Source: Dehalococcoidia bacterium
Lineage (GTDB): Bacteria > Chloroflexota > Dehalococcoidia > Lucifugimonadales > SHYF01
Length of the DNA: 33,611 nt
Direction of reading: 5' to 3'
NCBI GenBank assembly: GCA_030651175.1
Contig: JAUSCR010000002.1
Coordinates: 1 to 33,611, forward strand
The translations under genes and the position numbers were made by a program. This document shows, one piece after another, positions 1 to 8,121 of this stretch (within the stretch, counting starts at the first letter, position 1; each line of letters opens with the position of its first letter). The notes under the pieces are model-generated. The model ran no database searches. It saw nothing but the letters and a program-made list of their open reading frames with translations, and was not told where the DNA came from.

Positions 1-2
1 CG

Positions 3-212
3 ACTGGCGGCGCTATCACCACGCCCACGGCCACTCCAACTCCGTCTCTGCCGCCAACGCCTACCTTCACGCCAACAGCGACGGCCACTTTCACGCCGAC
101 GCCCACTCCCACGGCAACGGCCACGCCAACGCCTACCTTCACGCCGACAGCGACCTTCACACCAACGGCAACGGCCACGTTCACGCCCACACCTACGCCC
201 ACGCCGTCGCTT
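3..212 (+). repeat. Degenerate ACGCC(A/C/G)AC... low-complexity tract encoding a (TP/TA/TF)n stalk
   Basis: Read directly; in-frame Thr-Pro repeat. Confidence 0.85.
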
Positions 213-1127
213 GAATCCATTGTCCCTCTGGTGAAGGACTCGGTGGTGAAAGTGATTTCCGGCGCCACCACAATCTCAGGCATGGTGGTGAAAGACCCGG
301 CCTCCCACGTCCTGACAGCCAGCAAGAATTTGGGCGCCGGGCCGCTGGTGACAATTCAAACGGGAGCTGGCCAAACTTACAATGGTTGGATTGTGGGGCG
401 GGACGACAACAAGAACCTGGCACTGATCAAGGTGGTGGGCGCTACCTTGCCAGGTATTGGGTGGGGAGACACCTTTGCCTTGGAGACGGGGAGCGAGATG
501 CTGTCCTTGGGATACCCCCTGTCCTCAGAGGGGAAGCTGCTTGCCGCGAACGCTAAACTTGCCGCCGCGCAACAGGATTTGAAGACTGGCTTGCGGTTCC
601 TGCCTCTGGATGTTCCGCATCGGACCGGAAACACTGGTGGACCTGCGGTCAACCGGCAGGGTCAAGCCATGGGCATCAGCATGGAGCCGCTGTTTGTGCA
701 GGGCTTGGGCATTCCTGTATCCGCTAGCGTTGTCTATCTCCTTAGCTCAGATTCTATTCTTGAGCTGCTTCCTCTGCTAAAACAGGGAGTGGTGGAAATG
801 GCGCGGCCTACTCCAACGCCAAACCCGGCGTTTGGGCCGCCGTCCTATACTACCTTCCAGGGCACCGTAAAGGTCGGTGGAAACGTGCCGCCTGCCGGGA
901 CGGTCCTCTATGCCCGAATGGTCAGCACAGGTTACGGTGATGTATGGGTTTCCACTAAAAGCGAAGAAGTGGTGAAAACGGCCGGCGCCTATTACCTGAC
1001 AGTAAACGCGATTGCCTCCCTGTACGGGGGTGTACCAATCGAGTTCTACATCAGTGGTGTGAAAGCCAACGAGACATCATCGTTCCAGCAGGGAGAGGCC
1101 GTTAACCTGAACTTGACATTCCCGTAG
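3..1127 (+). CDS. Trypsin-like (S1C/HtrA-type fold) protein with Thr/Pro-rich stalk, 5'-truncated by window edge; probable pseudoprotease
   Basis: Frame is open from base 3 through the listed GTG at 231 and encodes TPTPTFTPTATATF... before SVVKVISG...; GNTGGPAVN resembles the GNSGGPLVN motif; C-terminal beta-rich domain FQGTVKVGGNVPPAGTVLYARM. Stop TAG at 1125-1127. Confidence 0.8.
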   Translation, partial: TGGAITTPTATPTPSLPPTPTFTPTATATFTPTPTPTATATPTPTFTPTATFTPTATATFTPTPTPTPSLESIVPLVKDSVVKVISGATTISGMVVKDPASHVLTASKNLGAGPLVTIQTGAGQTYNGWIVGRDDNKNLALIKVVGATLPGIGWGDTFALETGSEMLSLGYPLSSEGKLLAANAKLAAAQQDLKTGLRFLPLDVPHRTGNTGGPAVNRQGQAMGISMEPLFVQGLGIPVSASVVYLLSSDSILELLPLLKQGVVEMARPTPTPNPAFGPPSYTTFQGTVKVGGNVPPAGTVLYARMVSTGYGDVWVSTKSEEVVKTAGAYYLTVNAIASLYGGVPIEFYISGVKANETSSFQQGEAVNLNLTFP

Positions 1128-1276
1128 CGGGTTGCCGAAAAAGGGGAGTCCAGAGGGGCGAAGCCCCCTCTGACGGGGGAGATGGGGGAACACCCCCATC
1201 TCTTCTCTCTTCTCACCCCCTTCCTTGAAGGAAGGGGGCAGGGGGATGGTCGAAAGAGTTCTTCGCCAGCCTGCTA
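1125..1276 (+). mobile_element. Three-hairpin MITE-like intergenic element, copy 1
   Basis: TAGCGGGTTGCCGAAAAAGGGGAGTCCAGAGGGGCGAAGCCCC...CCCCCTTCCTTGAAGGAAGGGGG...GGGGGATGGTCGAAAGAGTTCTTCGCCAGCCTGCTA; imperfect terminal inverted repeats. Confidence 0.75.
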
Positions 1277-2536
1277 CCGAGAGCTTCTTGCTTGAAGGTA
1301 GCCCAGCAGCCCCGCCGCGGGGACCTCTTCCTGGCTTCCGGCGTCCATATCCCGGACCACAACAGTGCCACGGGCCAGCTCATCTTCACCGAGGATGACA
1401 GTGAACCGCCCTTGCATTGCCGAGGCGTAGCGCATCTGGGAGCGGAGGCTCCGGTTGGCAGGTGGTATGACGACTGCTAGACCTGCCTTTCTAAGCTCCG
1501 CTGCTATTTGCAGCCCCTGGGCGTGCGCCTCTTCGCCAAGGCAAGCTATCAAAACGGGCGCGGAATACTCTTCCGGTACGCTGACCCCTTGTCGCTTCAA
1601 GTTAAGGATCAGCCGCTCTATGCCGGAGCCAAAGCCTATGCCGGGCGTGGGGCGTCCTCCTAAAGCCTCAATCAGGCCGTCGTAGCGTCCGCCGCCGACT
1701 ATGGTGCTCTGCCCGCCCTCCTCAGGGGGCTGAATCTCAAAGACGGTGCGTGTGTAGTAGTCCAGGCCCCGCACCAGCCTGTGGTTTATCCGGTAGGGGA
1801 TGTCCGCAAGCTTCAAGTAATCCTGGAGCCTGTTCCAATGCTCCTTGCATTCTGAGCACAGATAGTCGGTGGCGGTGGGGGCGCCGCCGATATACGGCTG
1901 GCACGTCTCCTGCTTGCAGTCCAGGAGGCGCAGTGGGTTGTTCTCGTAGCGGGTCCGGCAGTCAACACATACGTGCTCCAGGTGCTGTTGGTAGTAGGTT
2001 TTCAGCCTTCTCAGATATTCGGGCCGGCACTGAGCATCGCCGATGGAGTTGATTGAGAGGGAAAGGCCTTTCAGTCCAAGCTCCTGGGTAAGAAGCCATG
2101 CTATCTGGATAATCTCTGCGTCAACTGTGGGATCGGCCTCCCCAATGGCTTCGAGTCCGAACTGGTGATGTTGGCGGTAGCGGCCGGCCTGGGGGCGTTC
2201 GTACCGGAAGATGGGGCAGAAATAGTACAGGCGCACGGGCTGGGGCAGATTGGACATGCCATGCTCCAGGTAGGCACGGCATACAGGAGCGGTGCCCTCC
2301 GGGCGTAGGGTCAGCGGGTCGCCGCCCCTGTCTTCGAAGGTGTATGTCTCCTTCTGGACTATGTCTGTCTCCCCCCCCACCGTGCGTATAAATAGGCCCG
2401 CTGCTTCAAACATAGGGGTGTCTATGCGTTGGAATCCAAAACGCCGGCATAAGTCCACGGCATGGCGTTCAACGTAACGCCAGTATTTCTGCTCTTCGGG
2501 CAGCATATCTGCTGTGCCGCGGGGCGCTCGCTGCAT
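1274..2536 (-). CDS. hisS: Histidine--tRNA ligase
   Basis: MQRAPRGTADMLPEEQKYWRYVE..., RGLDYYTRTVFE, GGGRYDGLIEALGG, GFGSGIERL class II HisRS motifs. Confidence 0.97.
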   Translation of the reverse strand: MQRAPRGTADMLPEEQKYWRYVERHAVDLCRRFGFQRIDTPMFEAAGLFIRTVGGETDIVQKETYTFEDRGGDPLTLRPEGTAPVCRAYLEHGMSNLPQPVRLYYFCPIFRYERPQAGRYRQHHQFGLEAIGEADPTVDAEIIQIAWLLTQELGLKGLSLSINSIGDAQCRPEYLRRLKTYYQQHLEHVCVDCRTRYENNPLRLLDCKQETCQPYIGGAPTATDYLCSECKEHWNRLQDYLKLADIPYRINHRLVRGLDYYTRTVFEIQPPEEGGQSTIVGGGRYDGLIEALGGRPTPGIGFGSGIERLILNLKRQGVSVPEEYSAPVLIACLGEEAHAQGLQIAAELRKAGLAVVIPPANRSLRSQMRYASAMQGRFTVILGEDELARGTVVVRDMDAGSQEEVPAAGLLGYLQARSSR

Positions 2537-2696
2537 ATGGATACTCCCAGCTTAGTTCGTCACAGCTTATTCTACTTTAGCCTGACCGTAAAGGAGTTGT
2601 ACGAGGTAGTTCCTGGTTGCTTGGGGACAAGTCAAGGGCCAGGTCCACCCCATTCCTTCGGCGGGCTTTGAAGTTGGAGGCTGGTATGCGGTATAC

Positions 2697-4937
2697 TTGC
2701 TCATACAATGGGGTAAGATTGACCACTCAAGGGCGGGTGCTGTGCGCGACCTCATAGCCAAGATTGAAACCTATCTGCCGGACGACAGGGTTGCTTTCGT
2801 CCAGAAAGCCTACGAGTACGCTGCTCGGGCCCACGAGGGCCAGGTAAGGCTCTCAGGGGAGCCGTTTATCCAGCATCCCGTGGAGACGGCGCTCTATTTG
2901 GCAGACCTGCACCTGGACGCTACCACCCTGGCAGCCGCGCTGCTCCACGACGTTATGGAGGACTGTGGCGTAACCCAAGAGGAGCTGGAGGCCGAGTTTG
3001 GTAACGAGGTGGCGCGCTTCGTGGATGGCGTAACCAAGCTAAGCCGCCTGGACCGCGTTAGCACTGAGGGTGACGAAAGGGAACCGCGCAGTCGAGCGGA
3101 GGACCACGACCAGGCGGCCAGCCTGCGCAAGATGCTGGTAGCCATGGCCCGGGACCTACGGGTGGTGCTAATAAAGCTGGCCGACAGGCTGCACAACATG
3201 CGCACCCTGCAGGCCCATGGCCCCGAGCGGCGTCTTGCCATTGCCCAGGAGACCCTGGACATCTATGCTCCACTGGCCCATCGGCTGGGCATGTGGGACA
3301 TCAAATGGCGGCTGGAGGACCTGGCCTTTCAGTATCTTGAGCCGGACAGGTACAACCAGATATCCCGGCTGCTGGCCAGCGGCAGGGAGGAGAGAGAAGA
3401 GCACATCACCCGCGTGTCTGATATTCTCTCCAAGGCAATCCAGGAAGCGTCTATCAAGGCCCAGGTGACTGGCAGGGCCAAGAATATCTACAGCATTCAT
3501 ATGAAGATGCGGGCCTACGCAGCCCAGGGCAAGGATTTCAACGAGATACATGACCTTTTCGCCCTGCGCATCCTGGTACAGGAGAAGCAGGAGTGCTATG
3601 CCGCTCTGGGAGTGGTACACGCCCTATGGCCTCCCATCCCCGGCCTTTTTGATGACTATATAGGCAAACCCAAAGAGAATCTCTACCAGGCGCTGCACAC
3701 CACTGTAATGGGGCCCGAAGGAGTGCCGGTGGAGGTGCAGATCAAGACCAACGCCATGCATCAACTCTCGGAGTACGGAGTTGCAGCTCACTGGCGCTAC
3801 AAAGAAGGAAACGCTCCCGATACCCCCTTTGAGCAGAAGATGACTTGGCTCCGCCAGCTTCTGGAGTGGCAGAGGGATGTCAGTGGCGCTGAGGAGTTCC
3901 TGGAGAACGTCAAGACAGACATTTTCCCTGACCAGGTATTTGTCTATACCCCCAAAGGGGATATAAAAGAGCTGCCTGCGGGGTCCACCGCCATTGATTT
4001 CGCCTACCACGTCCACACCGATTTGGGACACAGATGCATTGGCGCGAAGGTCAATGGCAAGCTCATGGCCCTGGACTACGAGCTTCAGAACGGCGATACG
4101 ATAGAGATCCTGGCTAGCAAGGTGGCGCGAGGGCCTAGCCTGGACTGGCTAAACCCCAACGCAGGTTACGTAAGAAGCGCCACGGCCAAACACCGCATCC
4201 GTGCCTGGTTTCGACGGCAGGAGCGGAGCGCCAACATCCAGCGCGGCCATGAGCTTTTGGCGCGCGAGATGCGGCACCTTAACATGAACCCCTCGAATGA
4301 AGATCTGATGCGGCTTTTCAAGATGGATTCCATGGATGACTTCCTGGCTGCATTGGGCAACGGCAGCATCACCGTAAACCAGGTGGCCGCGCGATTAGCG
4401 CCCCAGCAGCCAGAGGAGCAGAACGCCCAGGAGCAAACCACCCCAGTGCCGGCGCCGGCATCCGGCGTCGAAGTGCTGGGCGTGGGCGACCTCCTAACAC
4501 ACCTGGCCCCCTGTTGCTCGCCTCTGCCCGGGGACGAGATCATTGGATTCATTACCAGGAACCGGGGGATCACAATCCACCGCAAGGAATGTCGAAATAT
4601 TCTCAATGAGGATGAAGCGGAGCGGTTGATCGGCGTGGACTGGGGCGTTACCAAGAACCTCCATCCTGTGCGGCTATCCATAGATGCGTGGGATAGGGTA
4701 GGGCTTTTGCGCGACATTACCACCCAAGTGTCTGCGGAGAAGGTCAACATTGCCGCTATGGTGACCAGGGAGAACGCCGATGGCACCGCCACAATTCAGC
4801 TAACCCTGTTTATCACGGGAGTGGACCAGCTCAGCCGCCTGTTCACCAAGCTGGAAGGAGTGCAAGGAGTTAACAACGTATCCCGCGTCACTGTTGATCA
4901 GGCCGCCTCGCCCGTGCAGGTGGGTGAGCGTGCCTGA
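2697..4937 (+). CDS. rel: Bifunctional (p)ppGpp synthetase/hydrolase, RelA/SpoT family
   Basis: HD motif HDVMED, synthetase domain (KPKENLYQALHTTV), TGS domain (VFVYTPKGDIKELPAGSTAIDFAYHVHTDLGHRCIGAKVNG), C-terminal ACT. TTG start is tentative. Confidence 0.95.
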   Translation: MLIQWGKIDHSRAGAVRDLIAKIETYLPDDRVAFVQKAYEYAARAHEGQVRLSGEPFIQHPVETALYLADLHLDATTLAAALLHDVMEDCGVTQEELEAEFGNEVARFVDGVTKLSRLDRVSTEGDEREPRSRAEDHDQAASLRKMLVAMARDLRVVLIKLADRLHNMRTLQAHGPERRLAIAQETLDIYAPLAHRLGMWDIKWRLEDLAFQYLEPDRYNQISRLLASGREEREEHITRVSDILSKAIQEASIKAQVTGRAKNIYSIHMKMRAYAAQGKDFNEIHDLFALRILVQEKQECYAALGVVHALWPPIPGLFDDYIGKPKENLYQALHTTVMGPEGVPVEVQIKTNAMHQLSEYGVAAHWRYKEGNAPDTPFEQKMTWLRQLLEWQRDVSGAEEFLENVKTDIFPDQVFVYTPKGDIKELPAGSTAIDFAYHVHTDLGHRCIGAKVNGKLMALDYELQNGDTIEILASKVARGPSLDWLNPNAGYVRSATAKHRIRAWFRRQERSANIQRGHELLAREMRHLNMNPSNEDLMRLFKMDSMDDFLAALGNGSITVNQVAARLAPQQPEEQNAQEQTTPVPAPASGVEVLGVGDLLTHLAPCCSPLPGDEIIGFITRNRGITIHRKECRNILNEDEAERLIGVDWGVTKNLHPVRLSIDAWDRVGLLRDITTQVSAEKVNIAAMVTRENADGTATIQLTLFITGVDQLSRLFTKLEGVQGVNNVSRVTVDQAASPVQVGERA

Positions 4938-5000
4938 TCATCTACATAGTGTAGTGCTTCTAACGCCTCGTTAGTCGTCGCTTGGTGGTGCTTGTCACAC

Positions 5001-5114
5001 GGGGGAGTCCAGAGGGGGTAACGACCCCCTCTGGAGGGGGAACTGGGGGGACACCCCCAGAACCTTTCCCCCCTTCCTCGAAGAAGGAAGGGGGGATTAA
5101 GGGGGATGGTTCGG
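5001..5114 (+). repeat. Divergent copy (copy 2) of the three-hairpin element, lacking recognisable terminal repeats
   Basis: GGGGGAGTCCAGAGGGGGTAACGACCCCCTCTGG / CTGGGGGGACACCCCCAG / CCCCCTTCCTCGAAGAAGGAAGGGGGG / GGGGGATGGTTCGG, same module order. Confidence 0.65.
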
Positions 5115-5186
5115 TACAGTGCAGATCGGCGGCGGTGCGGTGCAATCGCTAGAATAGGACTATTTGGACTTTAAGGAGAACACAAG

Positions 5187-5441
5187 ATGCCCAGTGAGAA
5201 ATCGGCGCGAGTTGCCTTGAAAAAGGCCGGGTATAATCGGCAGGTCAAGAGTGCCGCCAACACTGTTGTGGCTGCAACAAGGCGCACCATTGCTGCCGGC
5301 GACCCAGAGCAAGGTGTGGCTGCTGTGCGACGGGCTGCTGCGGCTTTGGACCGAGCGGCCAATGCAGGAGTCATCCACAAGAACAACGCCTCCCGGAGGA
5401 AGTCCCGTTTGGCCCGAAGTTTACCGGCAGTTGATAAGTAA
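5187..5441 (+). CDS. rpsT: 30S ribosomal protein S20
   Basis: 84 aa basic protein MPSEKSARVALKKAGYNRQVKSAANT...VIHKNNASRRKSRLAR; typical S20 C-terminus; AAGGAG upstream. Confidence 0.93.
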   Translation: MPSEKSARVALKKAGYNRQVKSAANTVVAATRRTIAAGDPEQGVAAVRRAAAALDRAANAGVIHKNNASRRKSRLARSLPAVDK

Positions 5442-5550
5442 GCAAGGCAGGTAGCCACCCAGGCATTCGGATGGGGCCGGGGCCTGAGGCAAGTCGTGCC
5501 TTGCTCATCGCGGATGCTTCCACGGCAAAACTGTTCTTAGCATTTTCTCA

Positions 5551-5579
5551 TTGACATGGGCTTCAGGGTGTGCTAACTT
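5551..5579 (+). promoter_or_regulatory. Sigma70-type promoter for lexA
   Basis: TTGACA (5551-5556), 17 nt spacer, TAACTT (5574-5579). Confidence 0.6.
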
Positions 5580-5594
5580 GTGGCTAGGCTGTCC

Positions 5595-5608
5595 AGAACA
5601 TGCGTACT
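5595..5608 (+). promoter_or_regulatory. Candidate LexA box
   Basis: AGAACATGCGTACT, close to the Gram-positive-type box CGAACRNRYGTTCG; lies just downstream of the predicted TSS. Confidence 0.5.
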
Positions 5609-5637
5609 ATGCAAAGTAGCACCCTTCGGAATAGGGG

Positions 5638-6285
5638 GTGACGGTGAAGAAGCTCTCGCCAAGACAAGAAAGCATACTTCAGTTCATAGGCGATTTCGTT
5701 GATGAGCATGGGTATCCGCCAACAGTCAGGGATATCCAGCAGGCGTGCAACATCAGCTCCACCTCCGTGGTGGACTATAATCTGAACATCCTGCAAAGGG
5801 AGAGCTACCTGCGCAGATCGCCCGAGATATCCCGAGGGATTGAAATCTTGAACGGCTCCAAGCGTCGCACCGGCACAGTTGCCGTTCCTCTGATGGGTTA
5901 CATCGCTGCGGGCCAGCCCCTGCCTGTTCTAACATCGGAGGATGGACGGCAGGGCGAGCCCCTGGAGATGCTGGAACTTCCCAGCGACCAGTTGAAGGGC
6001 GAAGGAAGCGTGTACGCCTTGCGCGTGCGTGGCACATCTATGATAGACGCCCTCATTGATGATGGCGATGTGGTGGTAATCAAGCCCACGGCCTCGGTGC
6101 GTAACGGGGACATGGTGGTGGCATGGCTGAAGAAGGAAAAAGAGGCCACTTTGAAGAAGATGTTCCACGAAGGTCATCGGGTGCGCTTACAGCCCGCAAA
6201 TAGCCAGATGAAGCCTATATTTGTTGCCCCATCGGACGTGGAGATACAGGGCAAGGTAGTAATGGTGATCCGGAAACTTTCCTGA
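5638..6285 (+). CDS. lexA: LexA repressor
   Basis: Winged HTH N-terminus (LSPRQESILQFIGDFVDEHGYPPTVRDIQQ), Ala-Gly cleavage site (GYIAAGQPL), catalytic Ser (RGTSM) and Lys (EATLKK). GTG start with upstream AGGGGG. Confidence 0.95.
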   Translation: MTVKKLSPRQESILQFIGDFVDEHGYPPTVRDIQQACNISSTSVVDYNLNILQRESYLRRSPEISRGIEILNGSKRRTGTVAVPLMGYIAAGQPLPVLTSEDGRQGEPLEMLELPSDQLKGEGSVYALRVRGTSMIDALIDDGDVVVIKPTASVRNGDMVVAWLKKEKEATLKKMFHEGHRVRLQPANSQMKPIFVAPSDVEIQGKVVMVIRKLS

Positions 6286-6430
6286 TCCGGTGGTGCGGGC
6301 CAAAGTAAGCCGTGGTCGGCAACAAAAAACCAGTAGGAGCTGCTTCCAAGGTTTCAATTGGAAACGGAACGAAGCCCCTGAGGCCCAAGGCCACCCTAAA
6401 TAGCCAGCAAGCTCGCTTTGGCTGCCGGCG

Positions 6431-6574
6431 TTAGTCGGAAGAGGGAAGTGTCCGCGCCTGCTGGAGGTCCATGTCCTTCTCATGGCACTGAATCGAGCCT
6501 TGGCTCGCCTTAGTGCAGAGAACCACAGTGCCACACACCGGACATTGATACCGTTTTCCTAGCTGGTTTGCCAT
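6431..6574 (-). CDS. Small zinc-ribbon protein (47 aa), missed by ORF track
   Basis: Manual translation MANQLGKRYQCPVCGTVVLCTKASQGSIQCHEKDMDLQQARTLPSSD; ATG with GGGAGGCAGGTTC upstream; CxxC...C pattern. Confidence 0.75.
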   Translation of the reverse strand: MANQLGKRYQCPVCGTVVLCTKASQGSIQCHEKDMDLQQARTLPSSD

Positions 6575-6629
6575 GAACCTGCCTCCCGTGCCGGCCCTGC
6601 GCATAACTTAGGGGTCAATGGAGAAGGGG

Positions 6630-6746
6630 CTATTTCTTGACGAGGGGCTTGCCGTGGCAGGCGATTGCCCCCTCGCCCCCCTTGGTAACAATGAACTCCG
6701 CGCCGCATGTGCCACAATAATACCGCTTTCCAGTCTCGTTGGCCAA
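6630..6746 (-). CDS. Small zinc-ribbon protein (38 aa), paralogue of the previous one, missed by ORF track
   Basis: Manual translation (TTG start) MANETGKRYYCGTCGAEFIVTKGGEGAIACHGKPLVKK; GGGGAT upstream; CxxC...CHG pattern resembling desulforedoxin-like zinc ribbons. Confidence 0.75.
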   Translation of the reverse strand: MANETGKRYYCGTCGAEFIVTKGGEGAIACHGKPLVKK

Positions 6747-6852
6747 ATTTCTATCCCCGTGTAAAGATTCTCTGGATGTGATTATATTCACGATGCCAGT
6801 GGGCGTCAACGGGTATGAGACCCTGTTTCTGTTTGCTATTGGGTGGTGGGGG

Positions 6853-6882
6853 CTTCTCCTGGCATTTTAGCGCCAGGAGAAG
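6853..6882. other. Perfect 11-bp stem hairpin in intergenic region
   Basis: CTTCTCCTGGC - ATTTTAGC - GCCAGGAGAAG. Confidence 0.6.
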
Positions 6883-7030
6883 GTCTAGCTAACCACCGAC
6901 TTGAGTCGGGGGACGGGAGGTCCCGCCGCAGCAAACGGAACCTTGCCGCCGGTGCCCTTGGCACAGATTCAAGGCCGTCGTATAATGAATAGTCTTTATT
7001 CTATTAGTCATCTCACGAGGGAGTGCTGAC

Positions 7031-8077
7031 ATGGCGCGTCCCAGGAACACTGCACCTAGGGAAACCCGCAGAACGGAGCCAAGCACTGGGCTTGAGGAGG
7101 TGACTCCTGAAGTCCTCTTGCGGTGGTACTCCAGCATGGTCTTGGTGCGCACCCTGGATGAGCGTGCCATGCTTCTGAACCGGCAGGGCAAGGCGGCTAT
7201 AGTTGCCTCCTGCCAGGGACACGAGGCAGCCCAGATGGGTGCCCTTTGGGCCGCCGTGCGGCATGCGCCCAGCCTCGCGATCTTTCCATACTACCGTGCC
7301 CTGGGCATGGCCATAGCCGCGGGAATAACACCCACTGAGGCGTTGCTGAGCATTCTGGCCAAGGTCGGGGATCCCACCAGTGGGGCGCGACAGTTTCCGT
7401 TGCACGGCGCCGTGCTGACCCCCAAGCTGAAGGTCATCAATACTTCCAACGTTGTTGCCGCCCAGATCCCTCATGCTGTTGGCTATGCCCTGGGGTGCAG
7501 AATGAGCGGCGATCCCACCGTGACCATTACCACCTTCGGGGATGGCGCTACCAGCCAGGGGGACTGGCACGAAGGGATGAACTACGCGGGGATCCACAAA
7601 CTGCCCGTGGTATTCATATGTGAAAACAACGGTTATGCTATTTCTGTGCCCCAGAGGAAACAGATGGCCATTGTCAATGTGGCCGACCGGGCAGCAGGTT
7701 ACGGCATGCCGGGGGTGGTGGTGGATGGGACCGATGTCATAGCGGTGTACGAGGTGGTCGGGGAGGCGGTCCGCCGTGCCGTCCAGGGTGGAGGCCCGAC
7801 ATTCATCGAAGCCAAGGTGGTGCGTCTTCTCCCTCATACCAGCGATGACGACGATAGGCGATACCGTACCTCGGAGGAGATAGAGGATCTGAAGAGGCGA
7901 GACCCTGTTAAGAAGTTCAAGGAGTACCTGCTTGAGCAGGGTATTTTGACGGCAGAGCTGGACGAACAGGTCCGCAAAGAGGCCAGGGAACAAGTGGACC
8001 GGGCCACAGCAGAAGCGGAAGCTGCCCCATTTCCAGATACGGGAGACTTCTATGAACATGTGTATGCCTCGGAATGA
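7031..8077 (+). CDS. pdhA: 2-oxoacid (pyruvate or branched-chain) dehydrogenase E1 alpha subunit
   Basis: TPP-binding motif GDGATSQGDWHEGMNYAGIHKLPVVFICENNGYAIS. Confidence 0.93.
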   Translation: MARPRNTAPRETRRTEPSTGLEEVTPEVLLRWYSSMVLVRTLDERAMLLNRQGKAAIVASCQGHEAAQMGALWAAVRHAPSLAIFPYYRALGMAIAAGITPTEALLSILAKVGDPTSGARQFPLHGAVLTPKLKVINTSNVVAAQIPHAVGYALGCRMSGDPTVTITTFGDGATSQGDWHEGMNYAGIHKLPVVFICENNGYAISVPQRKQMAIVNVADRAAGYGMPGVVVDGTDVIAVYEVVGEAVRRAVQGGGPTFIEAKVVRLLPHTSDDDDRRYRTSEEIEDLKRRDPVKKFKEYLLEQGILTAELDEQVRKEAREQVDRATAEAEAAPFPDTGDFYEHVYASE

Positions 8078-8121
8078 CACCCCCCGGAATTGAAAGTACC
8101 ATAGATTGAGGAGCTCCGCAT

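Noticed and set aside
3-212. CRISPR-like or tandem repeat array at the window start
   Set aside because: Units are short, degenerate and in frame with a Thr/Pro stalk; no spacer structure.
6187-6534. 115-aa minus-strand ORF near the lexA 3' end
   Set aside because: Overlaps lexA and the better-supported zinc-ribbon micro-gene in another frame.
7013-8080. 355-aa minus-strand ORF opposite pdhA
   Set aside because: Antisense shadow of the E1 alpha gene.
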